Made by a program: the position numbers and the translations under genes
Part shown: positions 1 to 9,600 of the stretch, one piece after another
Layout of the letters: each line of letters opens with the position of its first letter
Numbering within the stretch: position 1 is the first letter of the stretch
Origin: JAQIBY01 sp051747965
Lineage (GTDB): Bacteria > Bacteroidota > Bacteroidia > Bacteroidales > ML635J-15
Direction: 5' to 3'
Length of the DNA: 64,000 nucleotides
NCBI GenBank assembly: GCA_051747965.1
Contig: JBNJGS010000007.1
Coordinates: 1 to 64,000, forward strand
Notes under the pieces: generated by a model
The model's database searches: none
The model's input: the letters and a program-made list of their open reading frames with translations, nothing else
What the model was told of the DNA's origin: nothing

Positions 1-2
1 AT

Positions 3-116
3 TTCAGGTTGTATTATTCTGCCGGCGTACACCGGCAAAGCTATCCGCTAAAAGAACTGTTTACCTATCAGGGGAAGATGCTTTCACAGGGTGATTTTAA
101 TAAAAGCATACATTAA
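3..116 (+). CDS. C-terminal end of an unidentified protein, cut by the window edge
   Basis: An open frame enters from the left edge and ends at a TAA at 114-116, giving the last 37 residues of a protein. The reading is protein-like (rich in Tyr, Leu, Lys and Gln, ending SIH) and the other two plus-strand frames stop early. No domain can be recognised in so short a tail. It converges with the minus-strand gene that ends at 173. Whether it is truly translated rests only on frame openness and composition. Confidence 0.4.
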   Translation, partial: FRLYYSAGVHRQSYPLKELFTYQGKMLSQGDFNKSIH

Positions 117-172
117 AAACACAGGCCTTTAAGCATTGAATTTCTTTCCTTATCACCAATTTTAGAACATAA

Positions 173-3100
173 TTATTGTTTTACGATCTGCTGCTGGTAG
201 ATATCATCACCAAAATGCACCTGCAAGTGATATAAGCCCGGGATCAGGGAACTGTCTGCCACTATGAGCTGATGTTCTCCTGCGGGATATGTACCATAAT
301 CCTTTTCGTACACTTTCTGGCCCAGGCTGTTGTATAGCCGGATGGTAATGTCTGACTCAATTTTGAGATAGGCATCAATACTGAATGTCCGGGCAAAGGG
401 ATTCGGATACACATTCAGGTTACCATAGGCTGTTGCCGGGATGCCAACCAAATTATCACAATACATGATGTTTGAATAAGCGCGGTTGTATGTCTCTCCG
501 TCACCGGGATCACAGGGATCCGGTTGTTTCACCATGATCTGATAAAAGACACCGTCAGCATCAGGATTCATTTCAGTATAGTCAAAATCGCTGTAAAGCA
601 CTGAATCAACCACCTGCATGTTGTCCTGCGTGGTTCCCCTTCGGATATAATAATATACGACGAAATATCCTTCATATGAATCCCAGTTGAGATGACAGGC
701 CCCATTCAGATCAGAGTTTACATCAAGGCGGATGCTGGAATGCATCTCACTGAGGGGGGATTCATTGCCACATGTATCGAGCACCGATATTTTGTAATTT
801 TCATCATCAGCTTCCGCATCGGTATCTGTATCCACATATACACCGGGATTACTGAAGGGTACAGTTGTCAGCAATTCAAAATCCGATGTTGCCGGATTTT
901 CTCGATAAATTTTGTATTCTGCTGTACCCACATCGGGGGTCTTATTCCAGATGATTTCCATATTGTTGTCTTCATTCACGCTAACCAGGCAAAGGCTTTC
1001 ATCCTGATATGGATAAGACAATTGCACCTGCACTGTATCACCGTATTCACAATCATCAGTATCTGTAACAAAGACAGAATAGACACCTTCTGTAAGTACA
1101 TCTATGTTCTGGGTTTCCTGTCCGGTATTCCACAGATAATCAAGAAATCCGCTGCCTGCATCAAGATTAAGAGTTTCTCCTGAGCACAGCCACGCAAGAT
1201 CATCAAATGCTCCGAGGTCTCCCAGGGGTGGTTCTTCCACCACGCCTGTATCCTGCAATTCACATCCGTACTGATCAGTGATGGTAACATAATATTCTCC
1301 TGCAGCAAGCCCATCAGCCACAGAAGTATCACCTGCACCGTTGGACCACTGATATGAGAGACCGGTAGCTGTTCCACCATCAACCACAACTTCAATTTCA
1401 CCAAGTTCGGAACCATGACAGGGCATATCCGTTTCAAAAAGCTCCACCGTATGTGCCTCGGGATTTATGATCTCCACAGAATCCTCAAGCTCACAATAAT
1501 GGGCATCCGACACTTCCACATGATACCAGCCAGGCTGACAGTCTGTAATTTCCTGATTCACACCGATGATGTTGGGATTGTCCCCGTAAGTCCAGAGATA
1601 AGAGATATATGGTTCTGTTCCTCCCTCTGGCATTGCTGTAATAGCACCGTCGTCATAACCCTGGCATGTGATTGGTGTCACATCAAAATTAAGGCTGAGC
1701 GGCTCCGGCTCTGTGATGCTAACAGTTGAGTCCACGCTGCAAGCGTTTTCATCCAAAACGGTCAATGTATAATCACCGGGTGCAAGGTTTGTCAAATCTT
1801 CATCTGTACTATAGACACCAGGTTCACCGGCCATCACCCATTCATAAGAGAGGCTGCCTGCACCACCGCTCACAGAGACAGAAATGCTTCCTGTGCTGTC
1901 ACCATGGCAAAGAACATTGTCAGAGTTCACCTGGTCAAAGGACATCCCTTCGGGCTCCGTGATCGTATATTCTCCTTGCGTTTCACAGCCGTTGACATCG
2001 GTAATGCTTACTGCATAATCCCCTGCAGGGACCGCCAGTAAATCTTCAGAGGTTTCACCATTATTCCACAAAACATTGTATGGTGTTGTACCTCCGTTGA
2101 TGAAAAGCAATATTTCCCCGTCTGACAGGCCATTACAGGACACATTTTCTATTGTTTCACTGACTGTCAGAGGAGCTGGAGGCTGAGATACCGTTTCAGT
2201 GTATTCGGCAGTGCAGCCGTTGGCATCGCTTACTGTCACTGAATAATCTCCGGCTGTCAACTCCACAATATCTTCAGAGTTTGCAGAATTGCTCCAGACA
2301 AATTCATACGGCATGGTACCACCGGAAACGGTGAGATCAATTTCCCCGGTAGTATCACCGAAGCAAGCCACATCCACCACTTCTGTGGTTAACAGGAGGG
2401 CTTCGGGTTCTATGATTTCATTTTGCCTGCTAAGATTACATATTCCATCATCAACACTTACTTCATAAACTGCCGGACTAAGATTTTGCCTGAGCAGGCC
2501 TGTACCGGCATCACTCCAGGTATAGGTGTAGGCCGGGTCATCCATAAACAACTCCACCACACCATTGGCATCACCATTACAATTGATCTGATCAATCCCT
2601 ATCCGGGCTCTGATTTCATTTTGAGGATTCAGAAAAACTGTGGTATCCAGGGTAAATTGTTGTAAGGCATTTCTGGCTTTCAGGTGATACTGGCCATAAG
2701 GCAAGTTGGTAAAATCATTTGTTCCCTGCCATGTCTGACCATTATCCAATGAAAACTCGTATGGTGGATTGGCAATATTATCATTGATGGTAATGCTTCC
2801 ATCGCTTGTGTTCTGACAGGAAGGATGGGTCAGATTAAAAGAATTGAGAGGTTCTGCGGCGATTCTCATCCCAAGCAGGCCATCATGACCACCAATCCAC
2901 ATGTATGAACCGGCCTGATTGTTGATTGCTGTTTTATGTGACCAGCCAGTACCTGCAAATGAGCCTGTGGTTTTGTTGAACTGTTCCACATTCCCGGATT
3001 GCTCATACAGTACAATCAGTGCATCTCCCTGATCCAAATCATCAATATCAGAAATGACGTTTCCCGGTTCAGAATGTGCCACCGGATTAAAGGAGCCGTC

Positions 3101-4636
3101 AAACCACAGCAGTGTAGAATCAGTGCCAATCCAGATATTGTCTGTATCATCCCGGAAAATTGCATGTACAACTGTGCCACCGAGTTCAGCAGATCCGGCA
3201 TTAACAAAGGTGCTACCATCATACATGGATATACCGTTTTGTGTGGATATCCAAAGCATACCGGTATTGTCTTTCAAAAGTTCGTTCACGGAATCATTAA
3301 CGAGTCCGTCGGCTGTGGTGATGGTATCTACACTGTTGTCTGTATTGATTTGCATCACACCTTGCCAGGTGCCGGCATATACGGTACCATCGGCCATAAT
3401 TTCAACAGAAGTGATGGTATCGCTAATCAAACCCTCTGCGGTAGTGTAATTTTCATAATTTTCATCGAAATATACTGATAACCCCTTCCTGGTGGCGAAG
3501 CAAAGAGTATCCCCCTCTTTGGCAATATCGTTCACTGTATCACCGATCAGTCCATCTGCAGATTTGTAGGTTCTCCAGTATTCTCCGGTATATTCATTGG
3601 CTCCATTGTCTGTACCAATCCAGAGGACATCATCAAAATCATGCATGGTAATAATTTCATCACTTACCAGATCCCGGTTGGTTCTCAGGTTAAGGTATGC
3701 ATTTTCAGTATCACAGACACTTACTCCACGGTAAGGAGTAACAAGCCAGATTTTATTGTTGCTGTCCACAAATGCAGATTTGATGATATTCTGACTGAGC
3801 CCGTTTTGAAAATTGATCAGGTTAAAATCACTACCGTCATAGTGGATAAGTCCCTGATCGGTTGACATCAGAAAGTCACCGTTGATCATCTGGGTCACGT
3901 CAAGTATATTGTTTGTAGGCAGGCCATCTCCTGAGTTCAGATAAGTCCATTCTGCTTTGTTGTAGAATCCCAGCCCACTGCTGGTAGCCACCACAATATT
4001 TCCGTTAAAATCCTGATAAAGTGCCCTGATCAGGTTGGAAGGCAGGCCTTCATTGCTTGTGAGGTTTGTGAAACCGGTTCCGTTCCAGATGCTGACACCG
4101 TTGGCAGTACCGAGCCATACATCACCCCTGTGTGTTGTCAGGATTTCGACCACCGCATTACCGGCCACACCGTCTGAGGTATCGTACACTGTCCAGGAGG
4201 ATCCGTCATACACAGAGACTCCGGCATCGGTTGATCCGACCCAGATATTGCCTGTTGAATCCTCACCGATGGCCCAGTTGGAATTTGATGCCAGGCCGTC
4301 ATTGGTTGTAAAGTTATTCCATAGCGAACCATCATAAACAGACACGCCACCACCTACCAGGGCAACCCAGACCTTACCATCAGAAGCTTCAATGATTTCA
4401 TAGGCATTCAGTTCTGCGGCACCCCCCATATCGGGTTCCTGTGTCCAAGTGTTGCCATCATACCGGGCAATACCTGTACCGGTTCCCACCCAGATTTCTC
4501 CAAGGCTTTCCACCTCCACAACAGATTTAGCTGCATCGGCAGGCAGGATTTCATGATAAGAAAAAGAATAATCAGCTTGAGCATGGATATACAATCCGGC
4601 AAACAGCAGCAGGCAAAACAGGCTGAGTTTTTTCAT
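173..4636 (-). CDS. large secreted two-component-propeller / SprB-repeat protein with T9SS type A sorting domain
   Basis: A 1487-residue exported protein. The start chosen is the ATG at 4636, which gives the signal peptide MKKLSLFCLLLFAGLYIHAQ; the open frame runs 27 codons further upstream but that extension is not signal-like and covers a terminator. Residues of about 45-600 carry about a dozen repeats of the type 'IWVGT..G(V/I)S.YDG..W', the blades of two-component-regulator propellers. About seven SprB-type repeats follow (Cys-x-Gly...G.I.....GGT.PY...W), then an Ig-like and an FN3-like stretch. The end has the type A T9SS motif (VYPNPF...LYNSLGQKVYE...GLYHLQV). Despite the propeller there is no kinase or DNA-binding domain, so it is probably a surface or released protein exported by the T9SS encoded at 28-34 kb. 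The repeats look divergent at DNA level. Ligand unknown. Confidence 0.9.
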   Translation of the reverse strand: MKKLSLFCLLLFAGLYIHAQADYSFSYHEILPADAAKSVVEVESLGEIWVGTGTGIARYDGNTWTQEPDMGGAAELNAYEIIEASDGKVWVALVGGGVSVYDGSLWNNFTTNDGLASNSNWAIGEDSTGNIWVGSTDAGVSVYDGSSWTVYDTSDGVAGNAVVEILTTHRGDVWLGTANGVSIWNGTGFTNLTSNEGLPSNLIRALYQDFNGNIVVATSSGLGFYNKAEWTYLNSGDGLPTNNILDVTQMINGDFLMSTDQGLIHYDGSDFNLINFQNGLSQNIIKSAFVDSNNKIWLVTPYRGVSVCDTENAYLNLRTNRDLVSDEIITMHDFDDVLWIGTDNGANEYTGEYWRTYKSADGLIGDTVNDIAKEGDTLCFATRKGLSVYFDENYENYTTAEGLISDTITSVEIMADGTVYAGTWQGVMQINTDNSVDTITTADGLVNDSVNELLKDNTGMLWISTQNGISMYDGSTFVNAGSAELGGTVVHAIFRDDTDNIWIGTDSTLLWFDGSFNPVAHSEPGNVISDIDDLDQGDALIVLYEQSGNVEQFNKTTGSFAGTGWSHKTAINNQAGSYMWIGGHDGLLGMRIAAEPLNSFNLTHPSCQNTSDGSITINDNIANPPYEFSLDNGQTWQGTNDFTNLPYGQYHLKARNALQQFTLDTTVFLNPQNEIRARIGIDQINCNGDANGVVELFMDDPAYTYTWSDAGTGLLRQNLSPAVYEVSVDDGICNLSRQNEIIEPEALLLTTEVVDVACFGDTTGEIDLTVSGGTMPYEFVWSNSANSEDIVELTAGDYSVTVSDANGCTAEYTETVSQPPAPLTVSETIENVSCNGLSDGEILLFINGGTTPYNVLWNNGETSEDLLAVPAGDYAVSITDVNGCETQGEYTITEPEGMSFDQVNSDNVLCHGDSTGSISVSVSGGAGSLSYEWVMAGEPGVYSTDEDLTNLAPGDYTLTVLDENACSVDSTVSITEPEPLSLNFDVTPITCQGYDDGAITAMPEGGTEPYISYLWTYGDNPNIIGVNQEITDCQPGWYHVEVSDAHYCELEDSVEIINPEAHTVELFETDMPCHGSELGEIEVVVDGGTATGLSYQWSNGAGDTSVADGLAAGEYYVTITDQYGCELQDTGVVEEPPLGDLGAFDDLAWLCSGETLNLDAGSGFLDYLWNTGQETQNIDVLTEGVYSVFVTDTDDCEYGDTVQVQLSYPYQDESLCLVSVNEDNNMEIIWNKTPDVGTAEYKIYRENPATSDFELLTTVPFSNPGVYVDTDTDAEADDENYKISVLDTCGNESPLSEMHSSIRLDVNSDLNGACHLNWDSYEGYFVVYYYIRRGTTQDNMQVVDSVLYSDFDYTEMNPDADGVFYQIMVKQPDPCDPGDGETYNRAYSNIMYCDNLVGIPATAYGNLNVYPNPFARTFSIDAYLKIESDITIRLYNSLGQKVYEKDYGTYPAGEHQLIVADSSLIPGLYHLQVHFGDDIYQQQIVKQ

Positions 4637-4686
4637 AATTATTGGTTTGATTTTACCCAAAAATACAAAAAAATCCTGAGTACAGG

Positions 4687-4721
4687 TACAAAAAAACGGT
4701 GAAATTTCATTTTTCACCGTT
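4687..4721 (-). terminator. rho-independent terminator of the aminotransferase gene
   Basis: A perfect 10-bp stem (4695-4704 with 4712-4721, seven-base loop) is followed on the minus strand by a run of seven T. It lies 26 bases after the aminotransferase stop and before the start of the next minus-strand gene, so that gene probably has its own promoter. Confidence 0.8.
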
Positions 4722-4746
4722 CATTATCAGGAAATTCAAAGATTGG

Positions 4747-5946
4747 TCAGCGTAAATCAGCCAGGGCTTTTTTAATTCTGCCAATGGCTTTTTTCAGATT
4801 ATCTTCAGAAGTAGCATAAGATAACCTCAGGCATTCGGGAGATCCGAAAGCATCTCCACCGACTGTTGCCACATGTGCCTTTTCGAGCAGGTACATTGCA
4901 AGGTCGCTGGAATCGTTAATGATCATGCCTCCAAAGGATTTCCCCAAATAGTAGCTGATATCCGGGAAGACGTAAAATGCACCACCGGGGCAATTGGTTT
5001 TCATACCCGGAATATCCTTAAGCATATCCAGTACAAGGTCGCGACGTGATTTAAAAACTGCGGTCATTTTTTCAGATGCTTCTGTTCCTCCATTGATGGC
5101 AGCTTCGGCAGCTTTCTGGGCGATGGAACAAGCTCCGGAAGTAAATTGTCCCTGCAGCTTCTGGCATGCTTTGGCAATCCATACAGGTGCGGCAATATAT
5201 CCTATCCTCCAGCCTGTCATGGCATAACCTTTGGATACACCGTTGACAATTACAGTTCTGTCATATACATTATCAAACTGGGCTATGCTTTCATGCTTTC
5301 CCTGAAAGTTGATGTGTTCATAAATTTCATCGCTGAGAATAATGATGCGCGGGTATCTGGCAATCACATCAGCAAGAGCTTTCAGTTCATCCCTGGTGTA
5401 CAGGCTTCCTGTCGGATTTGAAGGAGAGGAAAACATAATGACCCTTGTTTTTTCTGTGATGGCACCCTCGAGTTGCTCCGGAGTCATTTTAAAATCGGAT
5501 TCAATTCCACATTTCAGCACCACCGATTTTCCTTCGGCCAGTTTCACCATCTCCACATAACTCACCCAGTATGGTGCCGGCACAATAACTTCGTCACCGG
5601 GATTGACAACACTCAGCAGGACATTAATCAGGGAATGCTTTGCCCCTGCTGATACCATAATTTGTTCAGGTTTGTACTCCAGCTTGTTTTCACGCTGAAA
5701 TTTGTCGGATATTGCTTTGCGCAGTTCCGGATATCCGGGCACCGGGGGATAATGTGTCCAGTTTTCCTGAATTGCTTTGATGGCGGCATCTTTTACGTAC
5801 TGTGGTGTATCAAAATCCGGTTCTCCGATGCTGAGATTAACCACATCGTTTCCTTCTTCTTTCAGTTCCCTGCTTTTCTGAGTCATTGCCAGGGTGGCAC
5901 TTACTGAAAGTTTTTCCAATCGTTTTGAAATTTCTTTTACTATCAT
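4747..5946 (-). CDS. aspC: class I pyridoxal-phosphate aminotransferase, aspartate aminotransferase type
   Basis: A 399-residue fold-type I aminotransferase that should transfer the amino group of aspartate (or a related amino acid) to 2-oxoglutarate in the cytoplasm. Visible family features are NLSIGEPDFDTP near the N-terminus, SSPSNPTGS, the LSDEIYE motif that holds the PLP ring, the Schiff-base lysine in NGVSKGYAMTGWR (Lys239) and the C-terminal RLSYATS arginine that binds the substrate carboxylate. Length fits the family. The ATG at 5946 is preferred; an in-frame TTG four codons upstream is the only alternative. It is monocistronic, with a terminator at 4687-4721 and a divergent neighbour. 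Substrate choice within subgroup I-beta/gamma cannot be fixed from sequence. Confidence 0.93.
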   Translation of the reverse strand: MIVKEISKRLEKLSVSATLAMTQKSRELKEEGNDVVNLSIGEPDFDTPQYVKDAAIKAIQENWTHYPPVPGYPELRKAISDKFQRENKLEYKPEQIMVSAGAKHSLINVLLSVVNPGDEVIVPAPYWVSYVEMVKLAEGKSVVLKCGIESDFKMTPEQLEGAITEKTRVIMFSSPSNPTGSLYTRDELKALADVIARYPRIIILSDEIYEHINFQGKHESIAQFDNVYDRTVIVNGVSKGYAMTGWRIGYIAAPVWIAKACQKLQGQFTSGACSIAQKAAEAAINGGTEASEKMTAVFKSRRDLVLDMLKDIPGMKTNCPGGAFYVFPDISYYLGKSFGGMIINDSSDLAMYLLEKAHVATVGGDAFGSPECLRLSYATSEDNLKKAIGRIKKALADLR

Positions 5947-6027
5947 ATCAAAATGCAATTTTTTATGTAAATTTAACGATTTAATACAGATACAAACATA
6001 TTGTACAGCATCTTTAAATGATAATTT

Positions 6028-6546
6028 ATGATCGGAGAAATTTTACAAATCACACTACCCGCTTTAATCGTCATGATTACAGCCATTTACATGATGAGTC
6101 GCCAGTCTAAGCGGGATCATCAGCTCAAGCTTACGGAATTGGCAGTGACCAACAATAAAACGATTACACCGCTCCGTTTACAAGCCTATGAGCGGATCAT
6201 TATTTTTTTGGAAAGGATTACCCCCAACAGCATTATTTTCAGATTACAGACTCCGGAGATGACGGCTCAGCAAATGCATCAGGAAATGCTTCAGCTCATC
6301 AGGGCAGAGTATGAACACAACTTGTCCCAGCAGCTATATGTTTCCCCTGAAGGCTGGGAAAGTGTTAAACAGGCAAAAGAGCTTACGATAAAGATCATCA
6401 ACGAAGCTGCAGATAATGTCAAACCAACAGCCAGTGCTTTGGAGCTCAGCCGTGAGATTTTTGACAAGCTTGTGGAACAGGAAAAAGCCCCCACACATCA
6501 AGCCATTGAGCAATTGAAAAAAGAAGTAGCCCGGTTTTTCTCTTAA
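6028..6546 (+). CDS. conserved Bacteroidota membrane-anchored protein of unknown function (DUF7935-like)
   Basis: A 172-residue protein with one N-terminal membrane segment (about residues 5-23) and a mostly helical cytoplasmic part. The stretch PLRLQAYERIIIFLERITPNS is typical of a family widespread in Bacteroidota that I recall as DUF7935; this name is from memory. It transcribes away from the aminotransferase with 81 bases between the two starts, and ends at the bidirectional terminator at 6591-6630. No catalytic motif is seen. It may be a small membrane-associated adaptor, but no role can be assigned. Confidence 0.85.
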   Translation: MIGEILQITLPALIVMITAIYMMSRQSKRDHQLKLTELAVTNNKTITPLRLQAYERIIIFLERITPNSIIFRLQTPEMTAQQMHQEMLQLIRAEYEHNLSQQLYVSPEGWESVKQAKELTIKIINEAADNVKPTASALELSREIFDKLVEQEKAPTHQAIEQLKKEVARFFS

Positions 6547-6590
6547 TTTATTTCCTGTATAAAAAACATTATCAGAGACATCACATAATG

Positions 6591-6630
6591 AAAAAAGAGC
6601 CGCCCGCTGGTCCAGCGGGCGGCTCTTTTT
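6591..6630. terminator. strong bidirectional terminator between convergent genes
   Basis: A GC-rich perfect 13-bp stem (6597-6609 with 6613-6625, three-base loop) is flanked by six A on the left and five T on the right, so it can stop transcription from both sides. It lies between the 172-residue protein gene (ends 6546) and the large type B cargo gene (ends 6652). Confidence 0.92.
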
Positions 6631-6651
6631 CTTATAATATCAGTCCGGATC

Positions 6652-9600
6652 TTAGCGTATCAGCTTAACCGTACCTTCTTTTTCATGCCATATACCGGTA
6701 TAATCCTTAAACTTACAATACCAGTAATACACGCCACTTGACAATAGTCTGTCACCTTTGGAACGGTTACCGAGCAGGGTTCCGTCCCAGGCATTTTTCA
6801 TGGGATTTTCGTTGTCATACTGATCTGTTTCAAAAACAAGTTCACCCCATCTATCGTACACCATCAGTGAGAATTCATTTGGATCAATGCCATTGCCATA
6901 CACCATAAAGAAATCGTTATCACCATCTCCATTGGGTGTAAAAGCTGTGGGTGCATAGAATGTAAACTCATCTTTCACTCTGATTATACGGGTTGCTGTA
7001 TCACGACAACCTTTTTCAGTTTCCACAATAAGCTGCACTTCATATTCCCCAATATCAGGGAAGAAATGCGTGGGAGATTTGAATATTGATGAATCGCCAT
7101 CACCAAAGAACCAGAATGTTGAGTCTGCGTTTTCGGATATGCTGACAAATTCAACTTCAGGATCAAGAATGCTTACATTCTGCGGCTCTGCATAAAAATC
7201 GGCCTCCGGTTTAGGATATACAAGAATCATATCTTCCTTTATCCGTGATTTTTCACATCCGAAAGGTGAAGTTACCGTAAGGCTGACGTTGTAGATACCG
7301 GAATTTTCATATACGTGTGTGGGGTTTTTCACATTGGCAAATCCATTGTCACCAAAACTCCAGTCATATGAGTTTCCGTCGTCTTCATTGAGTTCGTTGA
7401 AAGAGACTTCCAGGGGGGGACAGCCTTCAACCTTATCTGAGACAAAATTGTTTCTTGGCTCAGGCATGACAATGATTTCAATGCTGTCTTTTACCGATGG
7501 TGTACCACATTCATCATTCAGTGTGATGATGTAATTGGTTGTTTCCTCCGGATAAACAGTAAATGGTGATGGTACAACAGTGCCATCCTGCAATGTCATG
7601 TAATATGGTCCGCCATTTCCGCCGGAGGCATCAAGCTCAATAATGGCCGGATCACCGGGACATATGCTATCGTAACTGGTGGTTACACTTTCAATTTCAA
7701 GATCAGGATATACATTGACAGTAAGATCATGTGTAGAGCTGGTACATCCATTCCCATCCTCTACATAAACGGTATATTCGGTTGTTGTATCCGGTGATAC
7801 AGTGGGATTATGCACTACAAAAGAAGATCCGTCATCTCCGCTCCAGTGGAAATCATACCCGCCTCCACTGAAAGGTGTTCCGCCGATAGCCTGTGCATTG
7901 AGATTTGTGCTGTTGGACTGACAAATCCATCTGTCACCGCTGTTGAGAACCAGTCTCAATTCACTGGGTTCCTCCACTACTGCATCAAGTGTAAGGCGGC
8001 AGTCGTGGCTGTCAGAGACAGTTACTGTATGGGTACCGGCACCTATCGCAATGCTGTCATTCTGTGTACCGTCAGGCCAGAGGTAAGAATACCCCGGTGT
8101 ACCACCACTGACTTCCACAAAGGCAAGACCGTCATCATAATCATAGCAGGAGGTCGGCTCAGTATAGACATTGCCCATCATCTGTGGTGGCTGATCAATA
8201 TAGAATACAGTATCTATCTGACAACCCAGCATATCAGTCACGGTAACATCATACATACCGGCACAAATGTTCTGGTAGATAGCACCATCGGCAGCCCATG
8301 AATAGTTGAAGGGTTGAATTCCTCCCTCAACTGTGAGTCTGGCTTCTCCATCGCATGAATTGTAGCATCTGTTATCTTCTGTAACCAGTTCCATGCTCAT
8401 TTCCGGACTCACGGTAATTGTCATGCTAACTGTTGGCGACTGACAGCCATGGTCATCTTCAACATAAACAGCGTAGGTTGTTGTTTCATCGGGAGTAACT
8501 GTCAAAATACTGGCATCTGAAGAATATCCGCTTCCGTCGTCCCAGTAATATGTGTAAGGTTCAGTACCGCCGATTGCTGTTGCATTGATATTTGTTGTTT
8601 GTCCTTCACAAAGAGCCTGATCGGGTGAAATACTGATGAGCAGTTCATCCGGCTGGGTAAGTGTAAAGTCTTCTGTCACAGAACATCCGTTATCATCGGA
8701 AATTGTGACTTCGTAATTTCCTGCAGCCAGGTTAAGGCGATCAGCTCCATTTCCTCCATCAGACCAGTCGTATTGAAGCATACCTGTACCTCCGGAGGCA
8801 TTGATATGTATTTCACCGTCATTGGAATTAAAGCAGTCAAGATCCTGCGTTGATGTGGAAGTCACAACAATTTCCGCCGGTTCATCAATGGTAAAGTTTT
8901 CTGATGTTTCACAACCGTTGGCATCTGTTACTGTTATGCCATAATCTCCGGCGCAAAGGTTTTCATATAAACTATTGGCGCCCCAGGAGTAGTTATACGG
9001 CATTGTACCACCCTGGACATCAACCTCTGCCCAGCCTTCACAGGCCTGGTAACAGCGGTCATCCTCAGTGGTAAGGGTATGCGTTAATTCTTCAGGATTC
9101 ACAAGCGTTTGAACGGTATCGCCGCTCACACAGATGTTTTCCTCCACCGACAGGGTGATTTCATGTGTGCCGGGAGTATTCCAGTACACCTCAATAGGGC
9201 CGGCTCCTGTACCATTTTGCACACCACCGTCAAAGTCCCAGGTATAGTTTGCGGCTGCTGTTGCATCCCCAACATACTCAATAATGGTGGTATCGCCATA
9301 GCATGGAATGGCTGTCGTAGTAAACTGTGCATTGGGTGTATTGTAAAATGTAATATCCACAGTTGCCGTATCACAACATGAGGGTGACAAATTTTGCTCC
9401 ACAAGCTGGAATGTATATGTTCCCCATGTATCAACGGTAACGGTAGGATCTGTACTGGTTTCAGTGCCACCGAAATCAGCATTACCAGGCCCATTAATCA
9501 TACTCCATTCCACTGTATTGATGCTTGTATCAAGCGTGGTATGCATGGTATAGGTATCAGAACACACTTCATCATCAGGTCCGGCATCCGCAACCGGAGT

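Noticed and set aside
692..1183. 163-codon plus-strand open frame inside the propeller/SprB gene
   Set aside because: Antisense to a gene with continuous recognisable repeats; composition is Ile/Cys/His-rich and not protein-like.
1200..2860. possible tandem DNA repeats in the SprB region
   Set aside because: The repetition is clear at protein level, but the DNA copies look too diverged to call a nucleotide repeat.
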